Positions 15,483 to 24,615 are shown, counted from the stretch's first letter. The stretch: DNA of 39,042 nucleotides from CAZHPA01 sp964533945 (GCA_964533945.1 CAZHPA010000015.1:1-39042), one strand, 5' to 3'. A program made the numbers and translations. The notes: a model not told the origin generated them from the sequence alone.

Positions 15483-15570
15483 CGGAGAAAGAGGGATTTG
15501 AACCCTCGCACCGATTTCTCGATCTATACCCTTAGCAGGGGCACCTCTTCAGCCACTTGAGTACTTCTCC
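15483..15570 (-). tRNA. tRNA-Ser (anticodon GCU)
   Basis: The reverse strand of these 88 bases folds as a class II tRNA. The acceptor stem is GGAGAAG with CTTTCTCC plus discriminator G at 15483. The anticodon loop is CTGCTAA with GCT at 15536-15534, there is a long variable arm, and the T-arm reads GGGTTCAAATCCC. CCA is not encoded. It decodes AGC/AGU. Its 3' end borders the integrated element. Confidence 0.95.
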
Positions 15571-15597
15571 ATGTGTCCTACAACTAAATTTTAACCT

Positions 15598-15626
15598 ATT
15601 ATACGAAACTTAACCGCTATTGTCAA
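15598..15626 (-). promoter_or_regulatory. Consensus promoter of tRNA-Ser
   Basis: On the reverse strand, TTGACA (15626-15621), a 17-base spacer and TATAAT (15603-15598) form a perfect SigA promoter 28 bases before the tRNA 5' end. Confidence 0.85.
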
Positions 15627-15661
15627 TACCTTTTTGAAATTTTTTTTAAATTTTTTAATTT

Positions 15662-15689
15662 TTTAAAGGGACATAATACAATATGTCCC
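15662..15689 (-). terminator. Terminator of proS
   Basis: GGGACAT (15689-15683 read in reverse) pairs with ATGTCCC (15674-15668), followed on the reverse strand by TTTAAAAAATT. It lies just after the proS stop. Confidence 0.65.
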
Positions 15690-15698
15690 AACTACTTA

Positions 15699-17132
15699 CT
15701 AATATGCTTTGCCCCAATAAACCATAGATTCCGCTTTTTCTCCGCAAAAAACACATTTATCTGAAATATTTTCTTGTTCAAACGGAATGCATCTTGATGT
15801 TGCCCCTGTCGCTTCTTTAATGCCATCTTCGCATTTTTCGTTACCGCACCACATAGCTTTTATAAATCCTGGTGTCTTTTCAATAATTTCAGCAAATTCT
15901 GTCATATTTAAAGCCATAAAGGTATTTTTATCACGATGACAAAGTGCTTTTTCATATAAGCTATTTTGCATATTATTAAGCAACAATTCAACTTCATTGG
16001 CAATATTATCTAAAGAAACAGTAATTTTTTCTCTTGTATCACGGCGAACAAGCACTGCCTTTCCTTCTTCTATATCTTTTGGTCCTATTTCAACTCTAAC
16101 AGGAACGCCTTTCATTTCATATTCGCTAAACTTCCAGCCAGGCTTTTTATCGCAATCATCAAGCTTTACTCTAAATTTATTAGCAAGAACTTTTTTCAAC
16201 TCAAGTGCTTTTTCTAAAACACCTTCTTTATGTTGTGCGATAGGTATTATAATTACTTGAATTGGGGCAACTTTTGGCGGTAGAACTAAGCCGTTGTTAT
16301 CTCCATGCACCATAATTAAACCGCCTATTAATCGTGTTGAAATTCCCCAAGATGTTTGATGTGCATATTGCAATTTATTGTTTTTATCGGTATATTGTAT
16401 GTTAAAAGCTTTGGCAAAACCATCTCCAAAATTATGGCTTGTTCCTGCTTGCAATGCTTTTCCATCGTGCATTAAACTTTCAATTGCGTATGTTGCTTTA
16501 GCGCCTGCAAACTTTTCGCCGTCTGTTTTTTGCCCTTTAATGACAGGTATTGCTAAAACGGTTTGGCAAAATTCGGCATATGTGTTAAGCATATTAATTG
16601 TTTCTTCTTGTGCTTCTTCAAAAGTTGCGTGTGCAGTATGTCCTTCTTGCCATAAAAACTCAACGCTGCGCAAAAATGGTCTTGTTGTTTTTTCCCAACG
16701 AACAACAGAGCACCATTGGTTATACAATTTAGGCAAATCACGGTACGACTGAACAACATTAGCATAATGTTCACAAAACAGCGTTTCGGATGTTGGACGA
16801 ACACATAACCTTTCTTCAAGTCTTTCAGAGCCGCCATGAGTTATCCAAGCAACCTCGGGGGCAAATCCTTTTACATGGTCCTTTTCTTTTTGTAAAAGCG
16901 ATTCAGGGATAAACATTGGCATATATACGTTTTCATGGCCGCTTTCTTTAATTCTTGCATCAAATTCTTTTTGCATAAGTTCCCAAATTGCATAGCCATA
17001 TGGTCTTAAAATCATGCAACCACGAACGGAAGAATAGTCAATAAGTTCGGCTTTTTTAACTATGTCTGTATACCATTGTGAAAAATCGTCTTCCATATTT
17101 GTTATGGCTTCAACTACTTTTTCTTTCGACAC
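15699..17132 (-). CDS. proS: Prolyl-tRNA synthetase, archaeal/eukaryotic type (ProS type 3)
   Basis: This is a 477-residue class II synthetase that charges tRNA-Pro. Near the N-terminus are MILRPYGYAIWELMQ and YMPMFIP. Next come a motif-2 region (LCVRPTSETLFCEHY, then WCSVVRWEKTTRPFLRSVEF) and the proline-site segment WQEGHTAHAT. A motif 3-like GLIMVHGDNNGLVLPP precedes the anticodon-binding domain and a C-terminal zinc-binding domain (CGNEKCEDG...CVFCGEK). The lack of the bacterial editing insertion and the ending WGKAY place it with the short type found in many clostridia. The start is GTG 17132 with AAGGAAG upstream. It has its own promoter at 17224-17252 and a leader hairpin. Confidence 0.95.
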   Translation of the reverse strand: MSKEKVVEAITNMEDDFSQWYTDIVKKAELIDYSSVRGCMILRPYGYAIWELMQKEFDARIKESGHENVYMPMFIPESLLQKEKDHVKGFAPEVAWITHGGSERLEERLCVRPTSETLFCEHYANVVQSYRDLPKLYNQWCSVVRWEKTTRPFLRSVEFLWQEGHTAHATFEEAQEETINMLNTYAEFCQTVLAIPVIKGQKTDGEKFAGAKATYAIESLMHDGKALQAGTSHNFGDGFAKAFNIQYTDKNNKLQYAHQTSWGISTRLIGGLIMVHGDNNGLVLPPKVAPIQVIIIPIAQHKEGVLEKALELKKVLANKFRVKLDDCDKKPGWKFSEYEMKGVPVRVEIGPKDIEEGKAVLVRRDTREKITVSLDNIANEVELLLNNMQNSLYEKALCHRDKNTFMALNMTEFAEIIEKTPGFIKAMWCGNEKCEDGIKEATGATSRCIPFEQENISDKCVFCGEKAESMVYWGKAY

Positions 17133-17175
17133 TTTTATATTACTTCCTTTCTATATTAATTTTAGTTGTAAAAGT

Positions 17176-17216
17176 AAATAAGCCGCCCCTTTAGCAACAG
17201 GTTTGCGGCTTAATTT
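17176..17216 (-). promoter_or_regulatory. Leader hairpin of proS
   Basis: TAAGCCGC (17179-17186) pairs with GCGGCTTA (17205-17212). On the reverse strand it begins within a few bases of the predicted proS transcription start and is followed by TTATTTACTTTT. It could be a 5' stabilising hairpin or a small attenuator. It is too short for a T-box and I see no T-box sequence. Confidence 0.5.
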
Positions 17217-17223
17217 ATTTGAG

Positions 17224-17252
17224 ATAGTATCACACTAACTTTAAAATGTCAA
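17224..17252 (-). promoter_or_regulatory. SigA-type promoter of proS
   Basis: On the reverse strand, TTGACA (17252-17247), a 17-base spacer and TACTAT (17229-17224) lie about 90 bases before the GTG start. Confidence 0.7.
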
Positions 17253-17257
17253 GTTTT

Positions 17258-17299
17258 TCTAAAACAATAAAAGTGCAAGGAAATTTCCATGCACTTTTA
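17258..17299 (-). terminator. Terminator of the GH95 gene
   Basis: AAAAGTGCA (17269-17277) pairs with TGCACTTTT (17290-17298). On the reverse strand it is followed by TTATTGTTTTAG. It lies 13 bases past the GH95 stop codon. Confidence 0.75.
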
Positions 17300-17311
17300 C
17301 TTAGCAATATA

Positions 17312-20300
17312 TTATTTTTGACGCCCTAACGTTACACCCCAGTCGGATAAGTATTGCAAAAGTCTTACTACGTCGTCGCTTCCTATAATTCCGTTATATG
17401 CAACGTCTGCTGCTTTTAATTCTTTTTCCGTTAATGAAGCATTAGTGTAACCTGCCAAATATCTAATTAATTTAACTGCATCTTTAATTCCAACTGCTCC
17501 GTCACTGTTTACGTCACCGTATAAAATATCGTCATCGTCGTTGCCTATAATGCTATTATTGAAATGTTCTGCTTGTTCTTCTAATTGTTCTAAAGCTTCT
17601 AATATTTGCGCTTCTGCTTGTTCAATGTTATTATAGTTTTCAGCAACCTCATTAGCTGTAGCTATAGCTTCTTTAATTGCGGCATCAAATATTTCTTTGC
17701 TTTGTTGGTCTGTTTGACCAATATCTGTTCCAATTTGTGTTGAGTTATAAGCCTTAATACATTCGGCTATTTTTTTAGTAAATTGTTCAAGTTTTTCAAA
17801 TTTATATTCCTCAAAAACTTTAAATGCATCAAGGCAAACTTTAAACTTTTTAGTTCCGCCTGCCGGTGTATATTCTTTTGTTGTAATTTCCAATTCATAT
17901 TCGCCTTTTTCTAAGTTTCTAACTTCGTAAATATCTTGCTTATATAAAGGAACTTGACTATATACAACAACTTCTTGTTTACCTAAAGATGTTTTTGCAC
18001 TGTCTTCAACTTTAAACAATTCAGCGTCAAAAGCGCCAACGTCACTTCTTCTCATGCCAGATACAATAACGCCTGTTCCATTAAATTTAAATGTAGCAGT
18101 ATGCCCTGATGTTGCCTGACTGCTATATTTTTGGGTTTTGTTAAACCATTCGATTGAGTTTGTATGAACATAATCAAACCAGCCGTCACTATATACAGCG
18201 TTTTCGTCAGTGTCGTCATAAGTTTTATATTGGTTGTTGCCGAGTGCTAAAACAACATCAATATATCCGTAAACTTCCGTGTTAGCTTTAGAAGCAGCAA
18301 TAACACGAACAACACCGCTTGCATCTTTAACAGTTAGCAAGCCATCTTGATTTATAGTTGCTTTACTTGTTTCGCTTCCATCTGTTTCTGTAACGCTCCA
18401 TTCAAAATCTCCCCCAATAGTTCTTGCATATATTGGAGTTGCTTGAATTAAGATTTCGCTGTTTTTTTCAACAACAACATTTAAGCCTTCTTCTGTTCCA
18501 ACTTGAACGCCTGAAGGTTCAGGGTTGTTTGAAAATTCAAAACCTGTAATTTTAAGAGGCTGTCCACTGTTTCTTTTTAATCTAACTGTATGTTCTGTTG
18601 GTGCAAGCTTTGAAATTGTATAGTCTTTTCTACTAGTTCCTGAAGCCGTAACAGCATTAATAGTTCCTCTATTTACGCCATCAACAATAAGTGTTGCATT
18701 TGAGTTTTGGCTATGTCCTTTAAATACAAAATCTGTTCCCGTAAACGTAACTTCAACGTATTGGGAATCTGCATATGTATCTTGGGTATCAAAAAATGCT
18801 TCAGTTCCTGCCCAATTGCCCCAATTTAGGTTTCTTGCAGCGCCAACTGCATTAATTCCTGGAGAATATACTACTCTATTATCATTAAACAAAGGTATAG
18901 TATTTGCGCCCGAAACTGCATCAACAACTATAGGGGCACTAATAGTTCCGTCTATAGACCCTACTTTATATAAATATTGTTTGCCGCTTCTATTAGGATT
19001 AGTTTTATCAACAAACATTCCACCTGTAACGCCTTCTGCTATTTTTTCAAACTTTGCATCGTCGTTTTGTGCTCTGTATATATCGTATTTTTTGCCCGAA
19101 ACAGCATTCCATGTAACTACTACTCTATTTGCCGCTTGCGGTTCAACTTTAATATTTTGTGGTACATCATCTAAACCAACAAACTCGAAAGCATCAATAA
19201 CAGGAGAACGTGAGCCGTCAACTGCTGTTGTTTTGTAATTAAGAATATGAACGCCTGGTTCAAGCCCTGTTTTTTCAAATAACACAGTTGGGAAGTTTCC
19301 TTTGTTTTGGAATTCTTCGTCATTTAAGTATGTTACGCCGTCTATGGAAATTGTTGCTCTTTTTGTAAATTGAGGTCTTGCTCTACCTATAATTTTAATT
19401 CCTGTTCCGTAAAATTTAAGTTGTGCTGTTGAATTTAATTCCATTTCCATTTGAGTTGCTAAATATTTTCCTGTTTCGTAGTTATTCCATGTTGAAGTTC
19501 CGGCATAAATTACCCTTGTGTCTTGGTCATCAATTTTAACTTCTCCAATTAAGTCAAAAGCATCAACAGGTTTTGTTTCGTTTCCCCCTGTTGCTTTAAT
19601 TTTATATTTATATGTTTTTTCGCCTTTTACAGCGTTTGTATCGTTAAATGAATTTGTATTAACGTTATTGGCAATTTCTTTGTATGTTTTACCACCGTCA
19701 TCGCTTCTTAAAACTACATATGTAGTTGCTTCTTCAACGCGTTCCCATTCAAGCGAAATGTCGTTTTTGCTATATCTGTAAGCTACAACGTTTAATGGGG
19801 CAGGTATGCTGCTTGAACTAAATGTGAAAACAAAAACATCTCCCGAACTAACATTACCCATAGACAAAATGCCGTTTTCAAATTGTCCTGTTACAGCAGC
19901 TCCGTTTTTAGTTATAGTTGTATTTTCAATTCCTTCATAGCTAATATTCAATTCGCCGCCGATTTTTGAAGTAACCTTAATATTCTTCGCTTTGTTGTTT
20001 GCCCAATCAATATCTACTTCAAAATTTCCTCTTGCAACAAGCCCTGAAACGCTACCGTTTCTCCAAACATCCGGAAGTGCAGGAAGCGGATTAATAAATC
20101 CTTCATGGCTTTGAAGAAGCATTTCAGAAACACCTGATGTATAGCCGAAGTTGCCGTCTATTTGGAATGGGGCGTGTGAATCCCACATGTTATCTAAAAT
20201 TCCTGTGCTAAATAATGAAGTTATTAATTTATAAGAGTTGTTGCCATTTAAAATTCTTGCCCAAAGATTAATTTTGTTTGCTTTTGCCCAGCCTGTTCCT

Positions 20301-22531
20301 GAAGATAAACCTCTATCTTCTAAAACAAGTCTTGCTGCTTCAAATTCTTTTGGAGTGCCTGTTTGAGTTATATGTTTTCCGGGATATAATCCTAATAAAT
20401 GGGAAATATGACGATGTTGCCCATTATCTTGCGCTTCGCTGTTAAATCCGGGCATATCTTCTTCATACCACTCTTTAATTCTGCCGGCGTTGTTTATTAT
20501 TAAAGGTCTTAATAATTCTCTTTTGTCTTTAAGCTCAACTATTAATTCGCTGTCAACACCTAAAAATTCGGCTGATGTTATTGTATCTGTAAATAACTGC
20601 CAAACAAGCTCTTGGTCAAATGTATTGCCCAAAGTTGCTCTTCCGTGTTCTGGAGAATATGAAGGGCTTGAAACATAACGTCCTTGTCCTTCATCCCAAC
20701 GTAAAAATTGATTCCAAAAAACAGCGGCTTCTCTAAGCATTGGGTATATTGTTTCTCTTAAATATTGTTCGTCACCTGTAAATTCGTAACGTTCATAAAC
20801 GTTTTGCATAATCCATGCGTTTGTACTTGGTGCCCAGCCCCAATAAAATTCCCAACCGGGATTTGTCCAACCAAAAGGTGTATTTTGAGTATGAACCATC
20901 CAACCGTTTTCTTCGCCTTGTTCGCTTTTAACTCCGGCATGGTGTTCGGCAGTAACACGCCCAGGTGCTCTTAAAGCATCAACATATTCAACTAAAGGTG
21001 TTGATGTTTCAGTTAAATTTGTAACATATGCAGGCCAATAATTCATTTGCAAGTTAACGTTTAAATGGTAGTCTGAAGACCACGGAGGGTTATTTGACGC
21101 ATTCCAAACACCTTGAAGGTTTGCAGGAAGCGAGCCTTCTCTTGAAGACGCAATTAATAAATATCTTCCGTATTGGAACAATAAAACTTCTAAAGCTTTG
21201 TTTTTATTTGTTTCAGATTGGCTTTTGTATTGCGCTAATTGTTGTTTAGTATCAAGAGTTGTTGAAATTTCATGTTCTAAATCAAATTCAACGCGCCCAA
21301 AAAGTTCTGTGTAGTCTGCTAAGTGGTTTGATTTAACTTGATTATAACCTTTATCAACTGCATTGCTAACATTTTGTGAAACAACAGAAATCGGGTTAAC
21401 ATCTGTTCTGTATGTTGGATATTCTTGTTTAAAGTTTGTTGCAGCAGACATAAAAATTAATATTTCATTTGCGTTTGAAACTGTTAAAGTTCCGTTTGCA
21501 TTTGCAACAATATCACCGCCAACAACTGCAAGTTGCGTTGCAAATTTCATGTCGTTGTCGTTAATTTTGCCTTCTACTGTTATTTTGTTATCTTGCGCTG
21601 TTTTATTTGTAATAGTTTTACTTGAATTTGAATTATCGGGATTTATTCCAATTGTTAAAGTCATAGGGTTTCCGATAGATGTTAATTTTGTTACCATAAC
21701 GTTGTCGGGGTAGCTCATAAAATGTTCTCTTGTATATGTAGTTGCTCCATCTTTAAATTTAACACCTGCAATAGCAGTTCTTAAATTTAAATCTCTTTCG
21801 TATTCTGTTATGTTATTGCTAATATTTGAAAAATTAAGGGTTATATCGCCGAAGTTTTGATACGCTCCGTATCCGCCTTCACGACCTTCGCCTAAAAGTC
21901 TATCTAAAAATTCACCACTTGACGGAATGCCAACGCCGCTTTTAACTAAAGCATTATATATTTCGTCAAGTTTTGCTTTAATATCACCATCTATTGCATT
22001 GTTTTTATTTCCGCCGTCGTAGTTTGGTCTGCTTGGAGAAGGTCCTCCTGTCCAAAGCGTTTTTTCGTTAAATTGTATTCTTTCATTTTGAACACGCCCG
22101 AAAATGGAAGCGCCCATATGTCCATTACCAATTGGAAGTGAAAGATTTTCCCAATTCGAATATTCTGAACCTGTTGTAGGCACAGCTTCTTTATACCATA
22201 ATCTTAAGTCTTTTTTGCCTTCAAGCGCTGTTTCATATGGGGTTATTTGAAAGCTTTCAACTGTTTGAGAAACTGCTTCTGTTTTGTTTGTTTCGCCTAC
22301 TTCTTCTGTTTCTTCTTCTGTTGATTTACTTATTTCTTCTTCCGTTTCTTCTGCTATTTCTTCTGTTTCCTCTTCTAAAGCTTCTGCTTCATCGCTTTCG
22401 GCTACATATTGCGTATCGTTAAACAATTCGCTTAATTCGTTGTCGAGTGCATATGTAGGCACAGCAATTTGAAGCACCATTGTCACTGTTAATATTAGCG
22501 ACAAAATTTTTGCAACTATTTTACCATTCAT
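17312..22531 (-). CDS. Secreted multimodular GH95 glycosidase (alpha-L-fucosidase-like) with C-terminal dockerin
   Basis: This is a 1739-residue protein with a signal peptide (residues 1 to about 28, ending PTYA) and an acidic Glu/Thr-rich linker. The GH95 catalytic part (about 100-880) shows LRLWYKEAVP, LPIGNGHMGASIFG, HLNVNLQMNYWPAY (two Asn used by the fucosidase), SPSYSPEHG, HRHISHLLGLYPG and FQIDGNFG. GH95 enzymes remove alpha-1,2-fucose, or sometimes galactose, from host or plant glycans. Downstream are two fibronectin III-like modules, three jelly-roll carbohydrate-binding-like modules, a BIG2-like segment, a helical FIVAR-like segment and a dockerin (last 70 residues: DVNSDGAVGIKDAVKLIRYL, then a weaker second repeat DVAYNGIIGSDD). 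The start at 22531 follows GAGAGGTGG; an upstream in-frame ATG at 22588 is unlikely. A cohesin partner is not in the window. Confidence 0.88.
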   Translation of the reverse strand: MNGKIVAKILSLILTVTMVLQIAVPTYALDNELSELFNDTQYVAESDEAEALEEETEEIAEETEEEISKSTEEETEEVGETNKTEAVSQTVESFQITPYETALEGKKDLRLWYKEAVPTTGSEYSNWENLSLPIGNGHMGASIFGRVQNERIQFNEKTLWTGGPSPSRPNYDGGNKNNAIDGDIKAKLDEIYNALVKSGVGIPSSGEFLDRLLGEGREGGYGAYQNFGDITLNFSNISNNITEYERDLNLRTAIAGVKFKDGATTYTREHFMSYPDNVMVTKLTSIGNPMTLTIGINPDNSNSSKTITNKTAQDNKITVEGKINDNDMKFATQLAVVGGDIVANANGTLTVSNANEILIFMSAATNFKQEYPTYRTDVNPISVVSQNVSNAVDKGYNQVKSNHLADYTELFGRVEFDLEHEISTTLDTKQQLAQYKSQSETNKNKALEVLLFQYGRYLLIASSREGSLPANLQGVWNASNNPPWSSDYHLNVNLQMNYWPAYVTNLTETSTPLVEYVDALRAPGRVTAEHHAGVKSEQGEENGWMVHTQNTPFGWTNPGWEFYWGWAPSTNAWIMQNVYERYEFTGDEQYLRETIYPMLREAAVFWNQFLRWDEGQGRYVSSPSYSPEHGRATLGNTFDQELVWQLFTDTITSAEFLGVDSELIVELKDKRELLRPLIINNAGRIKEWYEEDMPGFNSEAQDNGQHRHISHLLGLYPGKHITQTGTPKEFEAARLVLEDRGLSSGTGWAKANKINLWARILNGNNSYKLITSLFSTGILDNMWDSHAPFQIDGNFGYTSGVSEMLLQSHEGFINPLPALPDVWRNGSVSGLVARGNFEVDIDWANNKAKNIKVTSKIGGELNISYEGIENTTITKNGAAVTGQFENGILSMGNVSSGDVFVFTFSSSSIPAPLNVVAYRYSKNDISLEWERVEEATTYVVLRSDDGGKTYKEIANNVNTNSFNDTNAVKGEKTYKYKIKATGGNETKPVDAFDLIGEVKIDDQDTRVIYAGTSTWNNYETGKYLATQMEMELNSTAQLKFYGTGIKIIGRARPQFTKRATISIDGVTYLNDEEFQNKGNFPTVLFEKTGLEPGVHILNYKTTAVDGSRSPVIDAFEFVGLDDVPQNIKVEPQAANRVVVTWNAVSGKKYDIYRAQNDDAKFEKIAEGVTGGMFVDKTNPNRSGKQYLYKVGSIDGTISAPIVVDAVSGANTIPLFNDNRVVYSPGINAVGAARNLNWGNWAGTEAFFDTQDTYADSQYVEVTFTGTDFVFKGHSQNSNATLIVDGVNRGTINAVTASGTSRKDYTISKLAPTEHTVRLKRNSGQPLKITGFEFSNNPEPSGVQVGTEEGLNVVVEKNSEILIQATPIYARTIGGDFEWSVTETDGSETSKATINQDGLLTVKDASGVVRVIAASKANTEVYGYIDVVLALGNNQYKTYDDTDENAVYSDGWFDYVHTNSIEWFNKTQKYSSQATSGHTATFKFNGTGVIVSGMRRSDVGAFDAELFKVEDSAKTSLGKQEVVVYSQVPLYKQDIYEVRNLEKGEYELEITTKEYTPAGGTKKFKVCLDAFKVFEEYKFEKLEQFTKKIAECIKAYNSTQIGTDIGQTDQQSKEIFDAAIKEAIATANEVAENYNNIEQAEAQILEALEQLEEQAEHFNNSIIGNDDDDILYGDVNSDGAVGIKDAVKLIRYLAGYTNASLTEKELKAADVAYNGIIGSDDVVRLLQYLSDWGVTLGRQK

Positions 22532-22568
22532 TACAAAACCACCTCTCAATTTTAATATTTTTTTGTAT

Positions 22569-22610
22569 ACTATTAATATAAGAAACAAGCATATGTTTCT
22601 TATTAATAGT
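22569..22610. promoter_or_regulatory. Long imperfect palindrome between GH95 and nadE
   Basis: ACTATTAATA-TA-AGAAAC (22569-22586) is mirrored by GTTTCT-TATTAATAGT (22595-22610) around an 8-base centre. It sits about 40 bases before the GH95 start and about 115 before nadE. It lacks a T-tract, so it looks more like an operator for a dimeric regulator than a terminator. Confidence 0.5.
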
Positions 22611-22725
22611 TATATATGTACAATATTAACTTTTTATAGAAAAAAAGTCAATAAAAATTTGCCCCCTTGACATGCTTAATACTAAAATAATATATTTTAA
22701 TTATAATATTATGGGAGGTGTTTTT

Positions 22726-23454
22726 ATGCGCAACTATGAAATTGAAACAAAAAACCGAGTTGAGTGGATTAAAAAAGTGCTTTATGAAAGCGGCACTAAA
22801 GGTATTATTTTTGGAAATAGCGGCGGAAAAGATAGCGCATTAGTAGGCATTCTTTGCAAAAAAGCAACAGATAGCCTGCTTGGGGTAATTATGCCTTGCG
22901 GCTCTAGCCAAAACTACAAAACAGACAAGCAACATGCTCTTTTACTAGCCCAAAAATTTAATATTAAAACTGCAGAAGTTGACTTAACGCAAACAAGGGA
23001 AGTTCTTTTAAGCCAGCTTAACAATGCACAGCCTATAGCAGAAAATGCAAAAAACAATATTAATCCCCGTCTTAGAATGACAACACTTTACGCAATAGGG
23101 CAGTCTCTTTCGTATTTAGTTGCCGGAACAGGAAATAAAAGCGAAGCATTTATGGGATACTTTACAAAGTTCGGTGATGGAGGGTGTGATTTTAACCCTA
23201 TTGCAGACCTTAGTGTTTCTGAAGTTTTTGAATTTTTAAGATTTTTAGAAGCACCAGAAGAAATTATTAATAAAGCGCCTTCTGCTGGGCTTTTTGAAGG
23301 GCAAACAGATGAAGGGGAAATGGGCGTTACGTATGCCGCTGTTGAAAAATATATGGAAGACAGAAGCGGAAATCTTGAAGATGTTGAAAAAATTGAAAAA
23401 GCACATGCTTTAACAATGCACAAGCGCAAAATGCCTTTAGCTTACGGAGGTTAA
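22726..23454 (+). CDS. nadE: NH3-dependent NAD+ synthetase
   Basis: This is a 242-residue enzyme that amidates deamido-NAD+ to NAD+ with ammonia and ATP. The PP-loop is FGNSGGKDSALVG near the N-terminus. Further motifs are GTGNKSEAFMGYFTKFGDGG and NPIADLSVSEVFEFLR, and APSAGLFEGQTDEGEMG. There is no glutaminase domain, so it is the short ammonia-using form. The start at 22726 follows GGGAGG at 22714-22719; an in-frame ATG at 22672 is unsupported. It is divergent from the GH95 gene. Confidence 0.93.
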   Translation: MRNYEIETKNRVEWIKKVLYESGTKGIIFGNSGGKDSALVGILCKKATDSLLGVIMPCGSSQNYKTDKQHALLLAQKFNIKTAEVDLTQTREVLLSQLNNAQPIAENAKNNINPRLRMTTLYAIGQSLSYLVAGTGNKSEAFMGYFTKFGDGGCDFNPIADLSVSEVFEFLRFLEAPEEIINKAPSAGLFEGQTDEGEMGVTYAAVEKYMEDRSGNLEDVEKIEKAHALTMHKRKMPLAYGG

Positions 23455-23470
23455 TTTTTCAAAAACCTCT

Positions 23471-23498
23471 TTAACATTTTATCGTAATAGTTTATAAT
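23471..23498 (+). promoter_or_regulatory. Promoter of the mbl-flagellar rod cluster
   Basis: TTAACA (23471-23476), a 16-base spacer and TATAAT (23493-23498) lie 71 bases upstream of mbl. Confidence 0.55.
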
Positions 23499-23569
23499 AT
23501 ACTTTATAGTTTGGCAAGAAGTCTAATATTTTTACTACATTTGCCGATAATATGTTAAGGAGAATATTG

Positions 23570-24604
23570 ATGTTTGGAGCAGATATTGGAATTGACTTAG
23601 GAACTGCCAACGTGCTTGTTTATTCAGGAAGTGACGGTATAATTTTATGCGAACCATCTGTTGTTGCTGTTAATAAGCTAAACGGCGAAATACTTGCCGT
23701 TGGTGATGAAGCTAGAAATATGCTTGGAAGAACACCGGGCAACATTGTTGCAATCCGACCTCTAAGCGAAGGTGTTATTTCAAACTTTGATATGACAGAA
23801 AAAATGCTTAAATATTTTATAAATAAGGCTGTTGGAAAGCCATTTTTTATGAAGCTGAAACCACGCATTTGTGTATGCGTGCCAAGCAGTGCAACAGAAG
23901 TTGAAAGGCGTGCTGTTGAAGATGCTGTCAAACAAGTTGGCGCAAGAGAAGTTTATATAATAGAAGAACCAATTGCAGCTGCAATTGGAGCCGGAATTGA
24001 TATAGCAAGAGCTTGTGGTAGTATGGTTATAGATATTGGCGGAGGAACAACAGATGTTGCCGTAATTTCACTTGGCGGTATTGTTGTTTCCGCATCCTTG
24101 AAAATTGCCGGAAATATTTTTGATGAGTCTATCATACGATATATTCGTAAAAAACACAATTTACTTATAGGAGAGCGAACCTCCGAGGAATTAAAAATAA
24201 ATATAGGCACAGTATATGGAAGAACAACAACAGTTTATATGGAAGCAAGAGGAAGAAATTTAATTTCGGGCTTGCCAAATACTGTAACTGTTACATCAGA
24301 TGATTTAAGAGAAGCTCTCAAAGAATCTGTAACAAGCATTGTTGAGTCTGTGCATTTAGTTCTTGAAAAAACGCCGCCAGAACTTGTTTCCGATATTTCT
24401 GAAAGAGGTCTTGTTATGACAGGAGGAGGCAGCCTGTTATATGGCTTAGATAAATTAATTAGCGAAAAAACAGGCATTAACGCAATTATTGCCGAAGATG
24501 CCATGCAATGCGTTGCAATAGGAACAGGAAAATATATCGAATATGCCGCCGCACATAAACAAATTAATTTTGCAAGGCAAACTACAACAGGCGGCAAACG
24601 TTAA
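23570..24604 (+). CDS. mbl: MreB-like rod-shape protein Mbl
   Basis: This is a 344-residue actin-like ATPase that forms membrane-bound filaments guiding sidewall peptidoglycan synthesis. Phosphate-1 loop DIGIDLGTANVLVY is at the N-terminus; EEPIAAAIGAG, IDIGGGTTDVAVISLGG (phosphate-2) and MTGGGSLLYGLD (adenosine motif) follow. AAGGAG precedes ATG 23570. I name it mbl rather than mreB because it is followed directly by two flagellar rod genes, the mbl-flhO-flhP order known from Bacillus and clostridia, and no mreC/mreD is present. Confidence 0.9.
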   Translation: MFGADIGIDLGTANVLVYSGSDGIILCEPSVVAVNKLNGEILAVGDEARNMLGRTPGNIVAIRPLSEGVISNFDMTEKMLKYFINKAVGKPFFMKLKPRICVCVPSSATEVERRAVEDAVKQVGAREVYIIEEPIAAAIGAGIDIARACGSMVIDIGGGTTDVAVISLGGIVVSASLKIAGNIFDESIIRYIRKKHNLLIGERTSEELKINIGTVYGRTTTVYMEARGRNLISGLPNTVTVTSDDLREALKESVTSIVESVHLVLEKTPPELVSDISERGLVMTGGGSLLYGLDKLISEKTGINAIIAEDAMQCVAIGTGKYIEYAAAHKQINFARQTTTGGKR

Positions 24605-24615
24605 GGGGGCTTTTT

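Larger units (their letters stand above)
1..15483. mobile_element. Right part of an integrated mobile element (ICE/IME-like) at tRNA-Ser
   Basis: A tyrosine integrase gene (13945-15333) points at the 3' end of a tRNA-Ser(GCT) that begins 150 bases further on, the classic layout of elements that integrate into a tRNA 3' end. To its left lie a divergent repressor/excisionase pair, a replication initiator, decayed restriction-modification genes and several accessory genes. I could not find a second copy of the tRNA 3' end further left, so the left end lies outside the window. No relaxase, coupling ATPase or conjugation channel gene is visible here, so whether it is a full conjugative element or a smaller mobilizable one cannot be decided. 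The right boundary is inferred from the tRNA position. Confidence 0.75.

Noticed and set aside
17133..17260. T-box riboswitch for proS
   Set aside because: The leader is under about 90 bases and lacks the conserved T-box sequence and specifier stem.
22237..22472. Forward-strand Leu/Ser-rich frames opposite the GH95 N-terminus
   Set aside because: They are the antisense of the Glu/Thr-rich linker codons and have no ribosome binding site.
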